64,000 nt of DNA from Clostridium carboxidivorans P7 (GTDB taxonomy: Bacteria; Bacillota; Clostridia; Clostridiales; Clostridiaceae), in the NCBI RefSeq assembly GCF_001038625.1, contig NZ_CP011803.1:1674001-1738000 (forward strand), written 5' to 3'. This document shows, piece after piece, positions 17,489 through 26,460 of this stretch. Every line of letters starts with the position of its first letter. Position 1 is the first letter of the stretch. The notes beneath the pieces are model-generated. The model did not search any database, had not been told where the DNA came from, and saw nothing but the letters and a program-made list of their open reading frames with translations. The position numbers and the translations under genes were made by a program.

Positions 17489-20400
17489 TTAATCATCAAA
17501 AGCAAGATTCATTCTAAGTAATAATTCTAAATCATTTTTCAAGTAGCTGGAAGGATTTAAATTTAAATTATAATCTATATTTGCACCATGATCAGGACAT
17601 CTAGGTGTGGTAAAAACCTGACCTAAAGAAGATAAAGTTAAGTTCTTTTCATGCAAAATATGATATTCATCTTCTAAAACTTCAAGTATTGAAATAGAAT
17701 TTTCAATAGAAGTTTTAGATAGATTAAATATAGCAGATTTTGAAGTATTCCTTACAAATGTAGGATAAGTGTATGGCAATATTAAATTTATAGATGGAAG
17801 GAGATTTCTTTCAGGATAAACTCCACGCCATAATGCATCTCCACCTATAAATGGATATAAGGAATTTTCACTAAACCATAATTTTAGTCTTGGTATAAAA
17901 TAAACACTTTCCACATCTCTATTCTGCATATCCATAAGATCTTTTCCTCTTCCAGATAACACACCTACAATAATCTTTTTGACCTTTACATCTTCACCCT
18001 TAAAGATTGGATCTAAAGCTTTAATCCTGTATCCTTTGTGTAGTAGATTATCAACTAATATTACTGGTTTTCTAAAGGATTTAATCATTTTTACCTGAGT
18101 TTTTAAATTTAAATAATGAGGAAACTCTCCAATATTAAAGTTTTTCATATCAGGATAAAATAATTTTTCAGTGTGAAGAGCTTTAGTAACTGTATTAGGT
18201 ATAACATATCTTTCAAGTATATCTCCATAAGGAACACACATAGCATCACCAAGTTTTCTTGGTACTAAATTTTCTGTAGGTACTAAATTTTCTTTGCATA
18301 TTTTTCTTATCATGCACTGATATACAAAATTCACATCGAAGGGGAGAACTAATTCTCCTGGATAAAGCTTTGTTATAGCTTCCATAAGTCTCTTTCGTGA
18401 TTGATTAAGTACATTTCTAACTTTAGGATTAGTTCTAAAAGGACTTTTTATTATATTTTGTATATCTAAGTTTAATATACAAGGATTGCTCATGTTTACA
18501 GCGTAAACAGGATTGCTGTCATCGCAAAAAGGAACCTTTACAAATCCATAATGCTTTAGCAAATTATAAATATTTTCTGAAGCCAGTTCTTTATTAAACA
18601 TATTTTTGTAAATAGCATATTCATAATCTTCAGCTATACATGAAGATAGAGTTTGAGTTAAAAGAGTTTGTTCTAACTGCTTATTTTTATCAAAATTATT
18701 TATAAATATGCCGCTTATTAAAATAATTCTACCTGAACTTTTTTCACGTATATATTGAGATACTTGAGAATTTTTAAATTCATCATAAAGCATAGCAGAT
18801 CGAATCCAGTGAACAATTGAAAAACCAAGTATTTCTCCTGTAACAGTATTTTTTAGAAGTACTATCTTGGCAGATGGCTTGAGAGTTATATCCATCAACG
18901 TTTTTTTGAAGGTACTATCTGAATTAATAGTGTAACTGCATAGTTTATTGATTATATCCTCGTTAAACTCTTCTATTGTTTCAGCATCTAACCATAATGA
19001 TTTAATTGAAGATTTATCCTGAGATTCTCTTTGATAAAAACCATTGCTATATATATATTGCTCAGACATAGGGTCTACAAGACTGGATATATCTCTATTT
19101 TCATCAATATAATTTCGTATTTGTGTAGAACTTATTTCTGAATACTTAGAAGAAAGAGTTAGGACTAATACATCACCTTCTATGTTTTTTACTGCATCAT
19201 TAAATTTTGAACTTTTTCCTCTTTCAAATATTATATGAGAAAAAGTTTGTATTGAATTTTCTGTTTTAGGAAGTTTGTAGCTGGAAGCATTAAGCAATAC
19301 ATCACTACCTATACATATGTATACCTTGGAGTTTGGAAAATTATCCTTTAAAACTTTTAAATTATCAGTATTTGATATATTAGTAGGATATATATCTGGG
19401 TACATATATATATTCAATTCAGATGATATTGAAATATTGACTAAATTTCCTCTTAAAAGACTTGGAAGCGTTTTTTTAGACCAAGAAAATTCGTCTACTG
19501 CTAAATACACCTCAAACCCCAAATCCCTTATATGCTTTGCTATCTCCATATGGCTTAAAGAAAAAGGATCAAAAGTTCCAGGAAAAAATGCTACTTTAGG
19601 TGGAATAGGCATATTTATACTTCCTTTAGAAAAAGTAAAATCAGATATAAATCTATAAATATGATTTAAACTAGCTGATCTTGTTAAAAACAATAATTCA
19701 TGTCTATCATTACCTGTAATTAGAGTAAGAACTTTTTTTGCAATGAGCTTAAATATGAATTCTTTTTTTTCTAGATTCATAAAAGGACTTCCAAAAATAT
19801 ATTTACCTATAACACTGAATGCAGATTGTTTAACCTGTGGATCATAATTTCCAAGTCCATTTAGAAGAATTCCAAGCATTTTATTTAATCTTTCATAATA
19901 GAAAATTTCATTTTCATAAAAACGATTTTTGTAAATATTATAATTTGATATACATATACCAACAGTTTTTAATATGAGAGATTTTAAATTGGAATTAGAG
20001 CTTTTAACTTTAATTATACAATCATCTATGATTTCGTCTAATTCTTTAGGTTGAAGCCATAAAATAGCTTGACCTGTATATCTTGGTATATACTCTGTAA
20101 ATTTATTACCTTCTATTTCAAGAGCTCTTATTAATTCTACAGCAACTTCATTTCTTTCAGCTAGAGTTAAATAGGGCATAATTTCTAAAATAGCACTTCC
20201 TGCACAGTTTCTTACACTTTCAATTGCGCTTACCTTTAATAAATTACAAAAATGTATAGCAGTATGGAGTCTGCTGGATTGAGGAGCTTTAAGTGCATGG
20301 CGTAAAAGGAGTTCTACGTGATTTCTCTTTCTTATCCAATCTGTAGCGGTTTTTAAATTATTTAAGAATATATCCGTAACTGCTTTGTTGCTAATTTCAC

Positions 20401-22351
20401 AGTAATGCTTGAATAAACTTATGTTATTGTATAAATTTAATGCAGTATTTATTTTAAGCAAAAGTAAATTTTCAGCTGGAATTTTACTTTTTGTACTTAT
20501 AGAAGAAAAATATTCACTTAGTTTTTTTATGAAAAGGTTATTCTTTGGTAGTTTTTCTATAAGACACAAAATAGTTTCTAAAGATTCCAATCTTAAAGTA
20601 CTATTTCTCTTTTTTATTTTAGAAAAAATATAATTAAAAATTATTTCTATATTATCATTATCATCACTTAGCGGTATACATTTTGTAGTTTCAAGTAAAA
20701 ATAGTTCACAATCTGTACTTTTATAATTATCATTTTTATAAAACTCCAATATAGCCTTTTTGTAATGCTTAATGAATGACTTTTTACAGTTCATAAATAA
20801 TGAATTTACCATTATGCTAATGCTGTATCCAATATTAAATTTATGTAAAGGAATGATTTTATGACCCGGACATAACATAAGATTTAAGTATTCATTTAAT
20901 AAATCAATACTGCTTATTGAACCATAGTGAAATTGCACATTTTCGGGAATTTCCTTTCTATAATCTTCGTCGAAAAGAGCAATGAGGTTTCCAATTAGTT
21001 CGGCACAATGCCTTCTTATATCATCTTCAGGATGTATTAAGTTTTCATACAAAAACCTAATAGTTTGTGTCTTTTGTTTTTGAGTAAGGTAAGTGGAGTA
21101 TTCTTGAAAGATTCTTATATATTCTCTAAGGTTTTTCCAATCAGTTTCACTACGAGCTAATTCTAATATGATATCAAGGGAATATTCATCACGAAGATGA
21201 TGCATAAGATTAATATTATGCTTTACAGCTAAATATTTTAAATTTTGAACTATATCATCTCCCTGAAGAAGAGCATAGTTTTGTTTTCCTTTTTTTGTAA
21301 TATTAAAGTTTGTCTTAGGTTCTATGTCAACTCCTAAACTTAATACAAAGTCTTCAAAATCCTTTAATTTAGAATAAACTTTTTTGTATCGTTTACATTT
21401 TTCATCGTCTACATTTTCTAGTTTATCTAAGATTACATAAAAAGCATTTTCAAGAGAAAAAAGCTTCATATTTGGAACATTATTATTAAATTCATTTTTA
21501 ACCCTAAAATCAGAATATATCAAAAGTAAAGATTCCAAAGATAAATTTTCAAGTTCTAAATCCCATGTAGAATGGTTTATAGCTATATTTCTTATGTAAT
21601 TTATGCCATATTTTTGAAACCATTGATCAGTATAGTAATAATGAAGACGGGGAACTCGCTTAAGTTCAGCACCTTTGCATCCATATTTTCCTATGTCATG
21701 ACCAGCTGCGGCACCTGAAACCCTTCCTAAGTCCACAGGCATTCCTATAATTTTTAGTTGACGAGCTATGAAAAGAGAAAGATAATGAACTCCACATACA
21801 TGATCTAAAGTATTGAATCCTGTTATTTCTCCATTTATTTTCATCATTTCATAAATGAAATCATCTTTGAAAGCTTTAATAAATTTTCTATATTCCTCTG
21901 GATATTCTAATTCATTTTCTTCTTCCAAAGTTAAAAAATTCATTGGATAAATACTTTGCCAACTATTATCCTTAGAACTTTTTTGAGTTTCACATATAAC
22001 TCTAAAAATTCTTAAGTAAACCTCACAAGGAGAATTTAAATTTTCTATAAAACTTATAGAAACAGTTTCAGGAAAGGTTTTATTGAGAGTATATTGATAT
22101 ATGTAATTAATCCAATCAGAAGGGGACTTATCACCAGCCATTTCTTCAAGCATATTTTTACACAAATTTAAAATTGCTTTAGCAGAAAAATCTCCAGTTT
22201 CTATAATGTTTTTTAATTCATCAATAAACTCTTTGGTTTTAATATGTTTATCTATAAAGGTTTTATCTACATTCCATTTTTGAAGCCATTTTATACTTGA
22301 AAGTTTTCTAACTACTTTATTGTATACTTGACCATAAGATAAATTAATCAT
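17489..22351 (-). CDS. Giant multidomain HD / helical-repeat / NadD-like / GNAT-like / PRTase-like protein
   Basis: This 1620-residue cytosolic protein starts at ATG 22351 six bases after GAGGAGG. Visible domains in order: (1) an HD-type phosphohydrolase at about 180-285, with H184, the pair H218-D219 (GHDIGK), H260 and D281; (2) about 380-900, helical HEAT-like repeats; (3) about 918-1107, a nucleotidyltransferase with FFPGTFDPFSLSH, a cytidylyltransferase/NadD signature (G-x-F-D-P-x-x-x-x-H), and a C-terminal ISSTQIRNYI matching the I-S-S-T-x-I-R motif; (4) about 1120-1275, a GNAT-like segment; (5) about 1300-1550, a phosphoribosyltransferase-like domain with PVILVDNLLHKGYRI. It heads an operon with dehydrogenase- and flavodoxin-like genes. 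I recognise no characterised homologue; nucleotide or NAD-type cofactor metabolism is inferred. Confidence 0.8.
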   Translation of the reverse strand: MINLSYGQVYNKVVRKLSSIKWLQKWNVDKTFIDKHIKTKEFIDELKNIIETGDFSAKAILNLCKNMLEEMAGDKSPSDWINYIYQYTLNKTFPETVSISFIENLNSPCEVYLRIFRVICETQKSSKDNSWQSIYPMNFLTLEEENELEYPEEYRKFIKAFKDDFIYEMMKINGEITGFNTLDHVCGVHYLSLFIARQLKIIGMPVDLGRVSGAAAGHDIGKYGCKGAELKRVPRLHYYYTDQWFQKYGINYIRNIAINHSTWDLELENLSLESLLLIYSDFRVKNEFNNNVPNMKLFSLENAFYVILDKLENVDDEKCKRYKKVYSKLKDFEDFVLSLGVDIEPKTNFNITKKGKQNYALLQGDDIVQNLKYLAVKHNINLMHHLRDEYSLDIILELARSETDWKNLREYIRIFQEYSTYLTQKQKTQTIRFLYENLIHPEDDIRRHCAELIGNLIALFDEDYRKEIPENVQFHYGSISSIDLLNEYLNLMLCPGHKIIPLHKFNIGYSISIMVNSLFMNCKKSFIKHYKKAILEFYKNDNYKSTDCELFLLETTKCIPLSDDNDNIEIIFNYIFSKIKKRNSTLRLESLETILCLIEKLPKNNLFIKKLSEYFSSISTKSKIPAENLLLLKINTALNLYNNISLFKHYCEISNKAVTDIFLNNLKTATDWIRKRNHVELLLRHALKAPQSSRLHTAIHFCNLLKVSAIESVRNCAGSAILEIMPYLTLAERNEVAVELIRALEIEGNKFTEYIPRYTGQAILWLQPKELDEIIDDCIIKVKSSNSNLKSLILKTVGICISNYNIYKNRFYENEIFYYERLNKMLGILLNGLGNYDPQVKQSAFSVIGKYIFGSPFMNLEKKEFIFKLIAKKVLTLITGNDRHELLFLTRSASLNHIYRFISDFTFSKGSINMPIPPKVAFFPGTFDPFSLSHMEIAKHIRDLGFEVYLAVDEFSWSKKTLPSLLRGNLVNISISSELNIYMYPDIYPTNISNTDNLKVLKDNFPNSKVYICIGSDVLLNASSYKLPKTENSIQTFSHIIFERGKSSKFNDAVKNIEGDVLVLTLSSKYSEISSTQIRNYIDENRDISSLVDPMSEQYIYSNGFYQRESQDKSSIKSLWLDAETIEEFNEDIINKLCSYTINSDSTFKKTLMDITLKPSAKIVLLKNTVTGEILGFSIVHWIRSAMLYDEFKNSQVSQYIREKSSGRIILISGIFINNFDKNKQLEQTLLTQTLSSCIAEDYEYAIYKNMFNKELASENIYNLLKHYGFVKVPFCDDSNPVYAVNMSNPCILNLDIQNIIKSPFRTNPKVRNVLNQSRKRLMEAITKLYPGELVLPFDVNFVYQCMIRKICKENLVPTENLVPRKLGDAMCVPYGDILERYVIPNTVTKALHTEKLFYPDMKNFNIGEFPHYLNLKTQVKMIKSFRKPVILVDNLLHKGYRIKALDPIFKGEDVKVKKIIVGVLSGRGKDLMDMQNRDVESVYFIPRLKLWFSENSLYPFIGGDALWRGVYPERNLLPSINLILPYTYPTFVRNTSKSAIFNLSKTSIENSISILEVLEDEYHILHEKNLTLSSLGQVFTTPRCPDHGANIDYNLNLNPSSYLKNDLELLLRMNLAFDD

Positions 22352-22616
22352 ATGAACCTCCTCAAAGAATTTCTTACAAAGATTATATACTTTATGTAAA
22401 CTTTTTTCAAAACATTTTTATGTTAAATATAAATTAAAGTTATTAAATTGTATGATAAATACTTTTGGGGCTAAAAATAGGGAGGATATATTAACATACT
22501 AAGTATTATGTTAACTAAATAAAAGTAAACTACAAAATTAAAAAAATAATATAATAAATATGAAATAAAAATTAAACAATAATAAAAAATAAAACAATTA
22601 ATAGGAGGAAAAATAA
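22352..22616. other. Divergent intergenic region with AT-rich bipartite motif
   Basis: This 265-bp gap separates the giant gene from the 2H phosphoesterase. It holds a bipartite element (TATTATGTTAACT at 22505-22517, then AAAGTAAAC at 22522-22530) that resembles sequence beside the 25-bp direct repeats at 35.1 and 37.2 kb. No ORF is evident. Confidence 0.35.
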
Positions 22617-23141
22617 ATGAATAGATATGTTTTAGTATGTGTAATAGGTGGTGAGGTTTTAAACTTTCATAAAGAAATAAGAAGTGATGTTTGCTATAAA
22701 TTTAATAAAAGGCCTCAAAAGCTTCCAGCACATTTTACTATAAAAGCTCCTTTTGAAACAGATAAAATAGATGAGATGATTAAAGTTTTAGATGAGTTTT
22801 CAAAGGATAGGAAAAAAGCACCTATTAAAATAGATGGTTTTGGAAAGTTTAGAGAAGATGTAGTATATATGAATATAAAATTGTCAGATGAAGCTAAAAA
22901 AGTTCATGATGAGCTCATAGATGAACTCCTAAAAATATCTTGGATTGAGTTCAAACCTAATGAAGGGAAAAATAAAATTTTTCATTGCACCATAGTATCT
23001 AGAAGGATTCGAGATAAATTTAAGGAAATATGGGAATATGTAAATCAATATGAATGTAATTTTGAAAGCTATTTTGATAATATTTCATTATATAAGTGGA
23101 ATAATAATACATGGGAATTATATAAAAAATATGAATTATAA
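22617..23141 (+). CDS. 2'-5' RNA ligase family (2H phosphoesterase)
   Basis: This 174-residue protein belongs to the 2H phosphoesterase superfamily (LigT/ThpR). The two catalytic H-x-T motifs are HFTIKAPF (residues 39-46) and FHCTIVSR (near 123-130). Superfamily members hydrolyse 2',3'-cyclic or 2'-5' phosphodiester bonds, often in RNA or nucleotide metabolites. The length is usual. ATG follows AGGAGG. It diverges from the giant protein operon, and nothing in the context fixes the substrate. Confidence 0.85.
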   Translation: MNRYVLVCVIGGEVLNFHKEIRSDVCYKFNKRPQKLPAHFTIKAPFETDKIDEMIKVLDEFSKDRKKAPIKIDGFGKFREDVVYMNIKLSDEAKKVHDELIDELLKISWIEFKPNEGKNKIFHCTIVSRRIRDKFKEIWEYVNQYECNFESYFDNISLYKWNNNTWELYKKYEL

Positions 23142-23273
23142 AATATTTCTCCAAGTTATATAAAGTTCTATACTATGGACAAAGTTTTTAATAATAGTAA
23201 AATAAGTATATAATGAAATTTTAATTTTATACTATGAAAATATAGAATTTTACATAATGATAGGAGAGATAAG

Positions 23274-23687
23274 ATGTACACAAGTGAAACAAAACTTACT
23301 GTAAGATATGTAGAAACCGACAAAATGGGAATAGTCCATCATTCTAATTATTATCCATGGTTTGAATTAGCTAGGGGAGATTTTATTAAAAAAATTGGTA
23401 TGAAGTACAGTGAAATGGAAAGTTTGGGGATTATGATGCCTTTAGTAGAAAGTTACTGCAAGTATTATGAAGGAGCAAAGTATGAAGATGAGATTATAAT
23501 TGAAACTTCTATAGAAAAAATTACTCCTGTAAAAGTTATTTTTAATTATGATGTTATAAGGGAATTGGATGGAAAGCTTTTAGCTAAAGGAAAAACAACT
23601 CAAACTTTTATAGATAAAGACTTTAAAATAGTAAATTTAAAAAAGAAATATTCAGATCTTTGGGAAAAGATGCAGCAGTTAAAATAG
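23274..23687 (+). CDS. Acyl-CoA thioesterase, YbgC/FadM hotdog family
   Basis: This 137-residue hotdog-fold protein has the YbgC/4-hydroxybenzoyl-CoA thioesterase signature near its N-terminus: RYVETDKMGIVHHSNYYPWFE, with the conserved Asp (residue 15) and HHSNY. It ends in a charged helix. Members cleave short- or medium-chain acyl-CoA. No tol-pal neighbours exist, as expected in a Firmicute. SD TAGGAGAG lies upstream of ATG. The substrate cannot be told. Confidence 0.87.
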   Translation: MYTSETKLTVRYVETDKMGIVHHSNYYPWFELARGDFIKKIGMKYSEMESLGIMMPLVESYCKYYEGAKYEDEIIIETSIEKITPVKVIFNYDVIRELDGKLLAKGKTTQTFIDKDFKIVNLKKKYSDLWEKMQQLK

Positions 23688-23776
23688 TAACCAATAATGT
23701 AAGTAGTACATAAAATGGCTTTGAGAAGTATATTAATATCGTATAGTTATATGATGTTAATCTAGGAGGTTTACTT

Positions 23777-23893
23777 ATGCTTTTAAAAGCACTTTTAAGT
23801 ACTCTTATAGTTTTAATAATAATACTTATAGTTATATCTACGGCTATTTATAAAGTTTTAAATGAAAATAAAAGAAATATAAAACATAAATAA
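23777..23893 (+). CDS. Single-pass membrane microprotein
   Basis: This 38-residue ORF was found by reading; it begins with ATG nine bases after AGGAGG. It is one hydrophobic helix (LLKALLSTLIVLIIILIVISTAIY) followed by a basic tail (NENKRNIKHK), giving an N-out/C-in type small membrane protein. A hairpin terminator follows 50 bp later. The excellent SD and terminator support translation. I recognise no family. Confidence 0.55.
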   Translation: MLLKALLSTLIVLIIILIVISTAIYKVLNENKRNIKHK

Positions 23894-23945
23894 AGAATGA
23901 CAAATTATTTATTTATATTTGTCTATATAATATTAAAGTATAAAA

Positions 23946-23983
23946 AAATATAACTGCAAATTCTAAATGCAGTTATATTTTTA
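23946..23983. terminator. Terminator hairpin
   Basis: ATATAACTGCA pairs with TGCAGTTATAT and is followed by a T-run. It lies between the microprotein gene and the convergent Cys/Tyr-rich gene. Confidence 0.8.
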
Positions 23984-24016
23984 AATTTAAATGTATAACA
24001 TATACATGCAATGTAT

Positions 24017-24346
24017 TTACCTGCAGCAGCAACATGGGTAATATGGATAGCACTGATAATATGGGTAACATCCAAAGTATGGATAGCAACAATTACAGCA
24101 GTGCCTGCGGCGTCTATGTCTATATCCTTCAAGTTCAGAATCAGATTCATCATCTTCTCTAGGGTACATAAACATGGATTGATTTTGCATCATTGAACAA
24201 TAATTCATGTAAGGACAATAAAATGTTTGTTTAGAAGAGTTTTCATCTTCATTATTACGGTTCAGATTATCTCCATCGGTGTTTTGTTTATTTTCTTCCT
24301 CAACGATGACCTTTTTAGTATCTTGATTATCATTTTTGCTGCTCAT
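24017..24346 (-). CDS. Cys/Tyr-rich spore-coat-like protein
   Basis: This 109-residue protein has a charged Asn/Glu/Asp-rich N-terminal half and a tail rich in Tyr and Cys: HCCNCCYPYFGCYPYYQC, then CYPYYPCCCCR. A central NYCSMMQNQSMFMYP segment is Met-rich. Such Cys/Tyr-rich tails occur in spore coat and exosporium proteins that become crosslinked by disulfide and dityrosine bonds. A metal-binding role is the alternative. The start ATG is 6 bp after GGAGG. It has no recognised domain; the coat role is inference. Confidence 0.65.
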   Translation of the reverse strand: MSSKNDNQDTKKVIVEEENKQNTDGDNLNRNNEDENSSKQTFYCPYMNYCSMMQNQSMFMYPREDDESDSELEGYRHRRRRHCCNCCYPYFGCYPYYQCYPYYPCCCCR

Positions 24347-24421
24347 GTATATACCTCCAAAACCTTAACTACATTAATATCATATGCAGCAAATCAAAAA
24401 ATGTTACTAAAATTAATTATT

Positions 24422-25381
24422 TTAACCAGCTAAATTGCTGCTCCATTTTCCACATATATCACCAAAACAACCTAAAATAGCCTCATCAGATTGAATTTTT
24501 ACTATTTCACATCTATTAGAACATCCTTTGCATTCAAAACTTTTAGAATTAAAGTTCATATTTGATAAATCAAAGCCTTTAAATTTAGTTTTAAAATTGG
24601 TTTTTGATAATAATTCTTTAGATAAAATTGCAGCACCAATAGCACCCATAACTTTAAAATTTGGAGGTATTGTAACTTTTAAACCTAATGAATTTTCAAA
24701 AGCTGCTTTCATTCCTATATTTGCAGCTACTCCTCCTTGAAAGAATATTTCAGAACGTATTTCTTTTCCTTTTCCAACATTATTAAGATAATTTCTAACT
24801 AATGCTTCACAAAGGCCTCTTATAATGTCTGATTCGCTATAACCAAGTTGTTGTTTATGTATCATATCTGATTCTGCAAAAACAGCACATCTTCCAGCTA
24901 TACGTACAGGATTTTTGGATAGTAAAGAATAATTTCCAAAATCTTCAATTGGAATATCTAATCTTTCTGCCTGTCTGTCAAGAAAGGACCCTGTACCTGC
25001 AGCACATACTGTATTCATGGCAAAATCAGTTACAATACCATTATTTAAAGTTATTATTTTTGAATCCTGTCCTCCAATTTCTATGATGGTTTTTACATTA
25101 TTATTTACATGTAGAGCAGCTACAGCATGAGCAGTTATTTCATTTTTTATTACATCTGCTCCAATTACAAAAGAGCAGATGTGTCTTCCGCTTCCAGTGG
25201 TACCCACAGCTTTAATTTGTTCGTTATGGTATTTTTTTTGCAAAGTTTTAAAACCTTCTTGAATTGCATTTATAGGCTTACCTTTAGTTCTTAAATATAA
25301 AGATTCAACTACATTGATATTTTCATCTACTATAACAATATCAGTACTTACAGAACCTACATCAACTCCCATATAGTACAT
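24422..25381 (-). CDS. BadF/BadG/HgdC-type ASKHA ATPase (dehydratase activase-like)
   Basis: This 319-residue protein is an ATP-dependent activase of the 2-hydroxyacyl-CoA dehydratase type, using ATP to inject an electron through a [4Fe-4S] cluster. ASKHA motifs are GVDVGSVSTDIVI (phosphate 1) and GTTGSGR, with the cluster cysteines in NTVCAAGTGSFLD and RIAGRCAVFAESDM. It is about 60 residues longer than HgdC, with a C-terminal CKGCSNRCEIV segment that may carry another metal site. SD AAAGGAG precedes ATG. It overlaps the upstream gene by 20 bp. Confidence 0.85.
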   Translation of the reverse strand: MYYMGVDVGSVSTDIVIVDENINVVESLYLRTKGKPINAIQEGFKTLQKKYHNEQIKAVGTTGSGRHICSFVIGADVIKNEITAHAVAALHVNNNVKTIIEIGGQDSKIITLNNGIVTDFAMNTVCAAGTGSFLDRQAERLDIPIEDFGNYSLLSKNPVRIAGRCAVFAESDMIHKQQLGYSESDIIRGLCEALVRNYLNNVGKGKEIRSEIFFQGGVAANIGMKAAFENSLGLKVTIPPNFKVMGAIGAAILSKELLSKTNFKTKFKGFDLSNMNFNSKSFECKGCSNRCEIVKIQSDEAILGCFGDICGKWSSNLAG

Positions 25382-26459
25382 TTCTTTGTCTCCTTTCTAA
25401 TAAATCTAAAAATGCTTCTACTCTAGTTAAATAACCTGCATCACCAGTCATTTCATCTACCACTAAGGTCATAATAGGAAAATTTTTATCCTTAGAAATA
25501 TTAGGTAGTATGGACTTAGAAACAATTTCTGGCATACATCCCATAGGCATAATTTGAATAGCTCCATCGCAACCGTTTTTTTCAGCTAGTAAAGCTTCAC
25601 CAATACATTCTTTTGCATACCCTCCAATGGGTATGGGAATATAATTTTTTGAAATCTTTTTTATATCTAATGAATTCATTTTAAAAATACCTAATATAGT
25701 ATTTTTAATCCACCAACTTGGAGAAAGCTGTCTAATGCTTGACACGCTGTAATCCATAAGCTTATCTTCAATATATAGATTTGAAAATGGCTCTATTATA
25801 GTGTAAATTTCTCCAATTATGGCTACTTTAAGAGGCCTTTTGCTTTTGTCTAAAGGAATATCCTCTATAATCGCTTTATACCTTTTAAAATGCTTTATCA
25901 TGTTATCAGGAGTATTACAATAAAATGCTTCATCTTTGCATTGATTTAAAATTTTTTTAAAAATTCCTTTAGTAACTTCGTAACCTGCAGCTAATTTACA
26001 ATATGATTCAATGACATCTATTATATTTATAATTTTATAAGCTTTGTAAAGTATATTTAATTTTTCTTTAACTTTTATAGAACTTTGAGATGATATTTTA
26101 TTAAATCTATTTATAAATTCCATAAACCCTATAGAACTTGGTTTATCAAAAACTATAAAATTTAAATTATAGCCTAATTTTTTAAGTATATTCATTTGAA
26201 GTTCAGAATACTCCCCAAATCTACAAGGGCCACAGCTTCCTACAGATAATATAGTATCAGCACCATTTTCGATACCTTGAATATAATTCCCTAACATTAT
26301 TTTAAATGGAAGACATATTTCTTCAGGAGAATATTTTGAACCTATTTCTAAAGCTTTTCTATTGCTAGAAGGTGGAATTATATAATCTATTTGAAGTCCA
26401 TCAAATATTGCTTTAAGTGCAAAGCATGTATTACCTAGGTGAGGAAAGGTAACTTTCAT
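25362..26459 (-). CDS. HgdB-like / DUF2229 component of the activase operon
   Basis: This 365-residue protein belongs to the CoA-activase-associated family that resembles 2-hydroxyacyl-CoA dehydratase subunits. It opens VTFPHLGNTCFALKAIFDGL, with the SVGSCGPCRFGEY cysteine motif (three Cys likely ligating an Fe-S cluster) and EEICLPFKIMLGNY. The C-terminus reads TLVVDEMTGDAGYLTRVEAF, shared with the upstream gene (KIDEQTGEAGFYTRLEAF). The start ATG follows GGAGGTACATTTAAA and is 1 nt from the upstream stop, so the two are translationally coupled. Substrate unknown. Confidence 0.8.
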   Translation of the reverse strand: MKVTFPHLGNTCFALKAIFDGLQIDYIIPPSSNRKALEIGSKYSPEEICLPFKIMLGNYIQGIENGADTILSVGSCGPCRFGEYSELQMNILKKLGYNLNFIVFDKPSSIGFMEFINRFNKISSQSSIKVKEKLNILYKAYKIINIIDVIESYCKLAAGYEVTKGIFKKILNQCKDEAFYCNTPDNMIKHFKRYKAIIEDIPLDKSKRPLKVAIIGEIYTIIEPFSNLYIEDKLMDYSVSSIRQLSPSWWIKNTILGIFKMNSLDIKKISKNYIPIPIGGYAKECIGEALLAEKNGCDGAIQIMPMGCMPEIVSKSILPNISKDKNFPIMTLVVDEMTGDAGYLTRVEAFLDLLERRQRNVLYGS

Positions 26460-26460
26460 T

